Source: Pseudoalteromonas shioyasakiensis
GTDB lineage: Bacteria; Pseudomonadota; Gammaproteobacteria; Enterobacterales; Alteromonadaceae
Length of the DNA: 64,000 nucleotides
Direction of reading: 5' to 3'
Assembly (NCBI GenBank): GCA_013391845.1
Contig: CP058414.1
Coordinates: forward strand, 186,001-250,000
Shown here in pieces: positions 58,003-64,000 of the stretch. Both the position numbers and the translations under genes were made by a program. The notes beneath the pieces were generated by a model, which was given only the letters and a program-made list of their open reading frames with translations, was not told the DNA's origin and searched no databases. Numbering within the stretch: the stretch's first letter is position 1; every line of letters begins with the position of its first letter.

Positions 58003-59628
58003 ATGTTTAACAATAATAAACTCGCCTTAGCAATATTTTTAGCAGTCTCAGGCGCGTCTCTATCTGGCTGCGGTGGCGGCGGTGGCTCTTCGAGCAATAA
58101 CAACACAACAAACCCGCCACCAACAAGTTCAGAACCCACTTGGACCGCTGGTGTTTTTGAGCCATCAAGTGAATTTAAAGATCAATGTGCCGTACCACGA
58201 ACAGGCAATGATCCTTATAACAATAATCAGCCTTACCCAGATACTGCTGGCTCTGAGTTTACCGAGAAGATGTGGTTACGTTCATGGAGTGACGAAACCT
58301 ACCTTTGGTACGACGAAATAGAAGACAACAATCCTGATAATTTCAGCTCTGTCGCCGCTTATTTCGACCAGTTAAAAACATTCGAAACGACGGACTCGGG
58401 TTCTTTTAAAGATAACTTTCATTTTAGCAGACCTACTGAAGAGTATTTTAAAGAAGCTCAATCTGGGGTTGTTTCAGGTTATGGAATTAACTGGGTATTT
58501 ATCAGTAATGTTCCGCCACGAGAGCTACGTGTTGCCTATTTAGAGGATGACTCACCTGCTGCAAATGCAGGGTTACAACGCGGTGATACTATTTTAATGG
58601 TTGACGACGTTAGTATTGACACTAATACCCAACAAGGCGTAGATATTTTAAATGAAGCGCTATTTGGGCCTACGGCTGGTGACGCCCATAACTTTGTTGT
58701 ACGCAGTAATGATGGTACTGAAAAATCCTTTACTCTAGTAGCCGGTAATATTGCTCAAACGCCCGTTCAGAATGTTGATACCTTAACAACTGAGAACGGT
58801 ACAAAAGTTGGGTATATGCAATTTAATAGCTTTATCAGCATTGCTCAACCTGAACTGATAAGTGCTGTGAATAAGTTCAAAGCTGATAATATTGATGAGT
58901 TGGTTATCGATTTTAGATATAACGGCGGCGGTTTATTAGCGCTTTCATCGCAGCTTGCATATATGGTTGCGGGTCCTGCTAATACCGATGATTTCTATTA
59001 CTATCAAACGATTCAAAACGACAAACAGCCGCAAGATGATCCATATCCATTTATCGACCTTGAAATTGATTACTCTACATTTCAAACAACCAATAGCCGA
59101 CTTCCTGATCTCAACTTATCTAAAGTATATGTACTAAGTACAGCCGGAACTTGTTCTGCGTCAGAAGCGTTTATAAATGGTTTAAAAGGTATAGATGCAG
59201 AAGTCATACTTATTGGTGATACGACCTGCGGCAAGCCTTATGGCTTTACACCAACACATAACTGCGCAACCACGTATTATACAATCCAATTTTCAGGCGC
59301 AAACTATAAAGGCTTTGGGGAATACGCCGATGGATTTAAACCAACACCTTCCCCCCAGTTTGATGCGGACATAAAAGGCTGCGAGGTTACAGATGACTTT
59401 GATCACAAACTAGGTGATAGCGAAGAGAGCTTATTAGCAACCGCGCTTTATCACATTGAAAATAATACCTGCCCAATTGTGGTGGAGTCCTCAAGTGCTA
59501 AGCAACCAAGCTTTACATCACAAGCAATTCAAGAAACAGGGCTACCACTTACAATTAAGCAGCCGCTTTACAAAAATAATATGGATTTAACCCGTCCGCT
59601 ACCAGCGAAGGAAGGTAATAATGAATAA
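58003..59628 (+). CDS. Lipoprotein S41-family peptidase with PDZ domain
   Basis: 541-residue exported protease. Signal peptide with lipobox LSGC (acylated C23) and then a Gly/Ser/Asn-rich tether. A PDZ domain at about 150-250 (AYLEDDSPAANAGLQRGDTIL) and an S41 catalytic domain with nucleophile S385 in TCSASEAF and lysine K411 in TCGKPYGF. The mature N terminus also has a conserved WLRSWSDETYLWYDE region. It shares an 8-base overlap with the next gene. Likely acts on envelope proteins. Confidence 0.88.
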   Translation: MFNNNKLALAIFLAVSGASLSGCGGGGGSSSNNNTTNPPPTSSEPTWTAGVFEPSSEFKDQCAVPRTGNDPYNNNQPYPDTAGSEFTEKMWLRSWSDETYLWYDEIEDNNPDNFSSVAAYFDQLKTFETTDSGSFKDNFHFSRPTEEYFKEAQSGVVSGYGINWVFISNVPPRELRVAYLEDDSPAANAGLQRGDTILMVDDVSIDTNTQQGVDILNEALFGPTAGDAHNFVVRSNDGTEKSFTLVAGNIAQTPVQNVDTLTTENGTKVGYMQFNSFISIAQPELISAVNKFKADNIDELVIDFRYNGGGLLALSSQLAYMVAGPANTDDFYYYQTIQNDKQPQDDPYPFIDLEIDYSTFQTTNSRLPDLNLSKVYVLSTAGTCSASEAFINGLKGIDAEVILIGDTTCGKPYGFTPTHNCATTYYTIQFSGANYKGFGEYADGFKPTPSPQFDADIKGCEVTDDFDHKLGDSEESLLATALYHIENNTCPIVVESSSAKQPSFTSQAIQETGLPLTIKQPLYKNNMDLTRPLPAKEGNNE

Positions 59629-59995
59629 AACACTGTTATTAACCTGCACTTTACTGGCAAGCTTAGCGGGCTGTAAAAGTACCCAAGCGGAGCAACCGCA
59701 AGATGCTACGCTTGTTCGCGTAAATCCAGGTGTGATTACGGAGTTACAGCAGGCTATTCAATCCGCCAAAGGTGGTGCTATCGTCACACTAGCCGACAAT
59801 GTATTTACTAAAAGTTCAGAGCTATTGATTGATCACGGCACCAACAAAGGGCCGGATGGCCTCCCTATTATGGGCGCTCATGCAATTCCTTCTGAGAAAT
59901 TTGTTTTACAAAAATCAGGTGAGCAATGCCTACTTTACTACCCTAAAAAAGAGCTACGTATTCCACTACCTAATGTAGAGTGCGAAGTAAACTAA
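59621..59995 (+). CDS. Small lipoprotein of unknown function, partner of the S41 peptidase
   Basis: 124 residues with lipobox SLAGC (acylated C18). The mature part has TELQQAIQSAKGGAIVTLADNVFTK (partly quoted) and two later cysteines. No known family. GAAGG lies before the ATG, and its start overlaps the S41 stop (ATGAATAA), so the two are coupled and may act together. Followed by a strong terminator shared with hmp. Confidence 0.75.
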   Translation: MNKTLLLTCTLLASLAGCKSTQAEQPQDATLVRVNPGVITELQQAIQSAKGGAIVTLADNVFTKSSELLIDHGTNKGPDGLPIMGAHAIPSEKFVLQKSGEQCLLYYPKKELRIPLPNVECEVN

Positions 59996-59996
59996 C

Positions 59997-60024
59997 AAAA
60001 GGCGCAGCAAAAGCTGCGCCTTTT
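59997..60024. terminator. Bidirectional terminator between the small lipoprotein gene and hmp
   Basis: Perfect 12-base arms AAAAGGCGCAGC (59997-60008) and GCTGCGCCTTTT (60013-60024) around the loop AAAA, with T runs on both strands. It separates convergent genes. Confidence 0.93.
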
Positions 60025-60028
60025 TTCA

Positions 60029-61192
60029 TTATAGCGTTTGGTGAGGTCCAAACAACTCATAATGAATTCGTTCACTTGCAACCCCTAAACTTAGCAGCTG
60101 CTCTTTTATCATTGCCATAAATGCGATTGGACCACATAGGTAAAAGTCTGCCTCGCTAATTGGTAAGTTATCAGCAATGTGATTTACATCCATTAAGCCC
60201 GCAAAGTCCCCTCCCTTGCCATCCTTAAACCAAGAAACACAATTAAATAACGCATGTGCTTGCTGTTGCTTTAGTAAATACTCATCAAAGGCAAACTGCG
60301 TTTGACTATCACAAGCATGCAAGTAATGGATTGGCTTGCTATGTTGATTGCTCAATAATGTTTCAAGCATCGCCATCAATGGAGTTTGACCAACACCTGC
60401 CGAAATTAGCACAATAGGGGAATCAATTTCACGAAGCACAAAATCGCCTGCGGGTGGATAAATTTCTACTTCATCACCCTCACTTAAACTGTGTAAATAA
60501 TTAGACACTAAACCTTCTTTTTTCACGCTAATGCGATAATTGCGGCCATTACTTTGCTGCGATAAAGAGTATTGCCTAACTTGAGTTAAATCACTCTTCG
60601 CTGGCGTTACTTTAATCCCTAAATATTGACCCGGTAAATACGCTACAACAGGCTTTGCATCAGTAGGCGTTAATGTAAAACTACAAATTTGCGCAGATTC
60701 CATACGTTTTTCTGTAATCGTGAAAGTGCGGGTACCAAACCAGCCGCCCGTTGCCTTTTTGTTTTTTTGATATAACGCCATCTCCTCGTTGATACATACA
60801 TCAGCCAATAGGGAATAGGCTTCACGCCAAGCATACTCGACCTCAGGCGTAAATTGCTCAGGCAGTAACTCTTTTAAAGTTGCAATCAAATGCCCACCAA
60901 CAATGGGGTAATGTTCTGGCAAAATATGGTAACTGGTGTGTTTATGGTTAATACGCGCAAGCGTACCTTTCAATACTGCCAAATTATCAATATTTGCAGC
61001 ATAGGCAGCCAAGGCATTAAACAACGCAAATTGTTGAGTACCTGATTGCTGGTGAGTCATATTAAAAATATTTTTAAGCTCTGGATTGTAGCTAAACATA
61101 CGATCATAAAAATACTCAGTAACTTGAGGTCCTGCTTCTGCAAGCAACGGCAAAGTACTTTTAACAATCTGGATCGTTTTTTCAGATAACAT
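60029..61192 (-). CDS. hmp: Flavohemoglobin nitric oxide dioxygenase
   Basis: Detoxifies NO to nitrate. The 387 residues have an N-terminal globin domain with proximal H85 (INHKHTSYH), Y29 and Q53 at the distal pocket, followed by an FAD-binding domain (RQYSLS, GLVSNYLH) and NAD domain (VLISAGVGQTPLMAML, YLCGPIAFMA). Length and order match Hmp. Twenty bases after nnrS in the same direction, under the sigma-54/NorR promoter. Confidence 0.97.
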   Translation of the reverse strand: MLSEKTIQIVKSTLPLLAEAGPQVTEYFYDRMFSYNPELKNIFNMTHQQSGTQQFALFNALAAYAANIDNLAVLKGTLARINHKHTSYHILPEHYPIVGGHLIATLKELLPEQFTPEVEYAWREAYSLLADVCINEEMALYQKNKKATGGWFGTRTFTITEKRMESAQICSFTLTPTDAKPVVAYLPGQYLGIKVTPAKSDLTQVRQYSLSQQSNGRNYRISVKKEGLVSNYLHSLSEGDEVEIYPPAGDFVLREIDSPIVLISAGVGQTPLMAMLETLLSNQHSKPIHYLHACDSQTQFAFDEYLLKQQQAHALFNCVSWFKDGKGGDFAGLMDVNHIADNLPISEADFYLCGPIAFMAMIKEQLLSLGVASERIHYELFGPHQTL

Positions 61193-61212
61193 AGTTTTTC
61201 CTATTAGAGAGT

Positions 61213-62445
61213 TTAACCGCGGCGACCATCAACACGACGATTCACTAAGATGGGCGCACAATGAAATAAAAATAAGCTAAAGCCAACAACCCACAACAAA
61301 GCACTTAACTGCCATGTAAGATGGTGACCTAAAAAAGGAGGAAGTACCGAGCGTACAATGGCAGCGAAAGCAATTAATACGAATGCCATACTAATAAACG
61401 AAGGGACTTGCAGTGCCCGGCCAGTATGGCCATGAGATACACGCACCATCATGGCAATTATCATCAAGCCAATGGTGCCGACAGTGATCAGGTGAAGTGC
61501 GTCTTTGAATAAAATACTGGCACTATAAAAGCTTAATGCAATGAGTCCTAAACCCACAGATAAAGCCCAATAAGCTAAGTGCAATGACCAAAGCAGAGGT
61601 ACTTTTAACACCCCTCTTTGCCACCACAAAACACACCTTGTGGCATGTAAACTAGCAAGCCAAGCAAAAATCCAACCAGTGCTCATCGCACTAAAAAACA
61701 GCTGACTCATAAAGAACCATGTAATGGCAAAAAATGAGCTAAACACAACTAATTTATCAAGCTTTGGCGTTCTAACTTGCTCACTCAAGTTAAGACCTCG
61801 CGCGGTAAAAAACGGCACGACTCGACCAGCTAGAACGCCAACTAGAAGAGTCATGATCAGCACGCCAGTATCAACAACACTAAGCGCAAGCGACATTTTA
61901 TTAAGCACAACTAAGCTCAAAAAAATCATATTTAGCGCACAAAGCAAAGATGTGATAACGATAAATAAATAGTTGTGGTTACTTTTCGCTTGTATCAGCA
62001 TGTCAGCTAGAATAATAATCCCAGCCAGCCACCATGCTAGCTGCAATATACTTACAATATAAAGGTTTAGCTGTTCGACCCCAGCAATATCAATAAAAAA
62101 ACTAAGCCTTGCAGCAAGCCAGATAACACTGAGCAAACAAAGCTTAATGCCACTGACACTAGGGACGCCAGTCCATGTTTGCGCAGCGGTTAGCAAAAAT
62201 CCCATAGCAACTATGCCAGCAAAGCCAAACAACATTTCATGAGCATGCCAAAGGGTTGCCGGCAATGCTAAATACCAATGCGCAACTCCCGCCAAAATTA
62301 ATAACCAGTAACTCATTGCAAACACAGCTAGAACACTAGCAGCCAAGAAAAAAGGCCTAAATGCTAATGCCCATAACGGCCACTGATTGATTTGATAAAA
62401 TTTAATACTACTTGGCATAGGTTCAGTTAAGTTAATGACTTTCAT
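61213..62445 (-). CDS. nnrS: NnrS family protein
   Basis: 410-residue heme-copper membrane protein with about 12 hydrophobic segments, linked in the family to NO stress protection. Landmarks: WPLWALAFRPFFLAASVLAV, LWHAHEMLFGFAGIVAMGFLLTA and GLIALSFYSASILFKDALHLITVGTIGLMIIAMMVRVSHGHTGR (partly quoted) carry the conserved histidines. It is the first gene of nnrS-hmp and its promoter region shows a sigma-54 site and NorR boxes. Confidence 0.92.
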   Translation of the reverse strand: MKVINLTEPMPSSIKFYQINQWPLWALAFRPFFLAASVLAVFAMSYWLLILAGVAHWYLALPATLWHAHEMLFGFAGIVAMGFLLTAAQTWTGVPSVSGIKLCLLSVIWLAARLSFFIDIAGVEQLNLYIVSILQLAWWLAGIIILADMLIQAKSNHNYLFIVITSLLCALNMIFLSLVVLNKMSLALSVVDTGVLIMTLLVGVLAGRVVPFFTARGLNLSEQVRTPKLDKLVVFSSFFAITWFFMSQLFFSAMSTGWIFAWLASLHATRCVLWWQRGVLKVPLLWSLHLAYWALSVGLGLIALSFYSASILFKDALHLITVGTIGLMIIAMMVRVSHGHTGRALQVPSFISMAFVLIAFAAIVRSVLPPFLGHHLTWQLSALLWVVGFSLFLFHCAPILVNRRVDGRRG

Positions 62446-62477
62446 TAGGGCTCTCAGCGTTTAATTTCCTTAGCTAT

Positions 62478-62494
62478 TGCACAGTTCGAGCCAA
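62478..62494 (-). promoter_or_regulatory. Sigma-54 promoter of nnrS-hmp
   Basis: On the minus strand the sequence TTGGCTCGAACTGTGCA matches YTGGCACGN4TTGCA with two mismatches. The invariant GG (62492-62491) and GC (62480-62479) are exactly 10 bases apart, the canonical -24/-12 spacing. It is 33 bases before the nnrS start and its activator sites lie farther upstream. This fits NorR, a sigma-54 activator encoded divergently. Confidence 0.82.
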
Positions 62495-62546
62495 AAATAA
62501 AAACCAATAAATATCAATACATTAAAATTAAATACTTGATAAAAAT

Positions 62547-62557
62547 GTCAAAATGAC
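62547..62557. promoter_or_regulatory. NorR binding site 1
   Basis: GTCAAAATGAC matches the NorR consensus GTCA-N3-TGAC perfectly. It lies about 55-65 bases upstream of the sigma-54 -24 element, typical for an enhancer site. Confidence 0.85.
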
Positions 62558-62590
62558 ACACTATCAAAAGCATCAAAAAAACATATTCAG

Positions 62591-62601
62591 GTCAAATTGA
62601 C
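62591..62601. promoter_or_regulatory. NorR binding site 2, abutting the norR start codon
   Basis: GTCAAATTGAC is a second perfect GTCA-N3-TGAC site. It ends one base before the norR ATG and covers the space between its Shine-Dalgarno and start, so NorR binding here may also repress its own gene. Confidence 0.8.
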
Positions 62602-64000
62602 ATGCCACTCAAAAAATCAATTCTTGATGTTGCACTTGCCCTTACGAAAGCAAGCAGTGTTGATCACAATTTCAGCTATTTATTGAGTTGCATTAATGAT
62701 TGGGTTGAATGTGATGCAGTCGCCTTATTATTAAAACAAGGCGATGTATTAAAGCCCGTAGCCCAGCAAGGACTCTCGGACGATACGTTAGGAAGGCGTT
62801 TTAAAATTATGGAGCATCCTCGCTTATTTGAAATATGCCGAGGTACTGAGCCCCTTAAATTCGCCAAAGATTGTGGTCTCCCTGATCCCTATGACGGCTT
62901 ATTAGAAAGCCAGCATGGCGACTTTCCAGTTCATGCCTGCATGGGCGTGCCGCTATTTAGCACAAAAGCTAGTAGCGAACTGCTTGGCGTTTTAACCTTT
63001 GATAGCTTAGATGAACATGCCTTTGACGCTTTAACTATTAACGAGCTCAATCAATTGAAACAACTTGCAGCAGGCTATGTTGAGCATGCCCTGACCTTGC
63101 AGCACTTTAGGCAACACGCACAGCATAGCCACCAAGTTGCACAGCAGCTTAATATCGAGGCACTCACGCGAGAAGGTGTAGAAATTATTGGCAGTAGCCA
63201 AGCAATGCTAACCCTTAAAAATGATATCCAGCTGGTTGCGGCCTCAGAATTTAGCGTATTAATTCAAGGAGACACTGGGGTTGGTAAAGAATTGGTTGCG
63301 CGTAATATCCATTTAAACTCTAAGCGCCGTGATATGCCGTTGATCCACCTAAACTGCGCATCATTACCTGAAAATTTGGCAGAGAGTGAGTTTTTTGGTC
63401 ACAGTAGAGGGGCATTTACTGGCGCACATACTGCTCGTCAGGGTAAGTTTCAACTCGCCGATGGCGGTACCTTATTTTTAGATGAAATTGGCGAACTTCC
63501 GCTCGCTATGCAAAGTAAGCTATTACGCGTTTTACAAAGCGGTGAAGTACAAACGGTGGGGGAAGACCAAAGCCGCTATGTCGATGTCAGAGTGATTGCG
63601 GCAACCAACCGAGATTTAAAGCAAGAAGTAGCTGCAGGACGCTTTCGTGCAGACCTTTATCACCGATTAAGCGTCTACCCATTGCATGTTGCACCATTAA
63701 AAGAGCGCGATAACGATGTTATTTTACTCGCGGGTTTTTTTATTGAGCAAACGTCTAAAAAGCTTGGCATTAAACAACTTAAACTCAGTATTGATACACA
63801 ATTACTACTACGCCAATATGATTGGCCTGGAAATGTGAGAGAGCTTGAACATGTCATTAGTCGTGCTGCACTCAAAGCAAAGCAACAGCAATGGCAACAA
63901 AGCATTGTCACAATCGAGCCTCAGCATTGTGATATTGATAAAACTGCGATTGCTACACCAAGCCCAGATGCTGTTAACGAACAAAAAATCACTGGCTTAT
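62602..64000 (+). CDS. norR: Nitric oxide-responsive sigma-54 activator NorR, 3' end outside window
   Basis: Sigma-54-dependent regulator that senses NO at a mononuclear iron in its GAF domain. 466 residues are visible, open to the window edge. GAF (about 1-170) has candidate iron ligands R74, R80, D98 and C113. The AAA+ domain carries Walker A GDTGVGKE, the GAFTGA loop at 270-275 and Walker B GTLFLDEIGELP. The C-terminal helix-turn-helix is beyond 64000. It runs divergently from nnrS-hmp across NorR sites. The ATG at 62602 has CAGG ten bases upstream. Confidence 0.93.
   Translation, partial: MPLKKSILDVALALTKASSVDHNFSYLLSCINDWVECDAVALLLKQGDVLKPVAQQGLSDDTLGRRFKIMEHPRLFEICRGTEPLKFAKDCGLPDPYDGLLESQHGDFPVHACMGVPLFSTKASSELLGVLTFDSLDEHAFDALTINELNQLKQLAAGYVEHALTLQHFRQHAQHSHQVAQQLNIEALTREGVEIIGSSQAMLTLKNDIQLVAASEFSVLIQGDTGVGKELVARNIHLNSKRRDMPLIHLNCASLPENLAESEFFGHSRGAFTGAHTARQGKFQLADGGTLFLDEIGELPLAMQSKLLRVLQSGEVQTVGEDQSRYVDVRVIAATNRDLKQEVAAGRFRADLYHRLSVYPLHVAPLKERDNDVILLAGFFIEQTSKKLGIKQLKLSIDTQLLLRQYDWPGNVRELEHVISRAALKAKQQQWQQSIVTIEPQHCDIDKTAIATPSPDAVNEQKITGL

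Overview
The window reads as chromosomal DNA of a marine gammaproteobacterium of the Alteromonadales, most likely Pseudoalteromonas or a close relative. This is an inference from protein style (Alteromonadales-type M14 peptidase, HDOD and small membrane proteins), moderately AT-rich DNA, and gene neighbourhoods shared with E. coli (cutA-dsbD, fxsA-groES-groEL, pabA beside argD/astC, ompR-envZ facing greB-tex, bioH facing gntX then nfuA). I found no rRNA, tRNA, insertion sequence, prophage or CRISPR array. Nearly all of the window is coding, with short intergenic gaps and many recognisable hairpin terminators.

Layout. 1-6.9 kb: housekeeping genes (accC partial, accB, aroQ; dsbD, cutA; fxsA; groES-groEL behind a sigma-32 type promoter). 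7.0-11.4 kb: a light-sensing cassette made of a heme oxygenase (biliverdin supply), a bacteriophytochrome histidine kinase, a LexA/CI-like XRE-S24 regulator on the opposite strand, and a single-domain response regulator. Two near-identical operator-like sequences sit before the heme oxygenase gene and between the regulator and response regulator genes. 11.4-21 kb: nnr, speD, an OsmC-family gene, a small Alteromonadales gene, the arginine succinyltransferase genes astC-astA-astD, an HDOD gene and pabA. 21-31.5 kb: a thioesterase and a 2OG-Fe(II) oxygenase head to head, envZ/ompR, greB, a CBS protein, tex, a HExxH protein, bioH and comF/gntX.

31.5-45.6 kb: a secreted M14 peptidase, nfuA, a MATE transporter overlapping a polysaccharide deacetylase head to head, then a complete chemosensory operon on the minus strand (STAS-cheY-cheA-cheW-mcp-cheR-cheD-cheB). 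It resembles the Pseudomonas Che2 / Vibrio cluster III (F7) type and its soluble PAS-containing receptor ends in a CheR-tether-like WEEF tail. 45.7-53.9 kb: an aa3/caa3-type cytochrome c oxidase operon with its assembly genes (ctaC with a fused cytochrome c domain, ctaD, ctaG, coxIII, SURF1, ctaA, ctaB, SCO). A small DUF2909 gene is encoded against the operon and overlaps the end of coxIII.

54-64 kb: lexA with two SOS boxes, a hotdog thioesterase, small genes, endonuclease I, a lipoprotein S41 protease with a small lipoprotein partner, and a nitric-oxide defence locus. In that locus nnrS-hmp lies opposite norR; the gap holds a sigma-54 promoter with canonical 10-bp GG/GC spacing and two GTCA-N3-TGAC NorR sites, the second abutting the norR start codon. 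norR runs off the end of the window.

The most novel-looking feature is the phytochrome cassette with its embedded S24 regulator and repeated operator.
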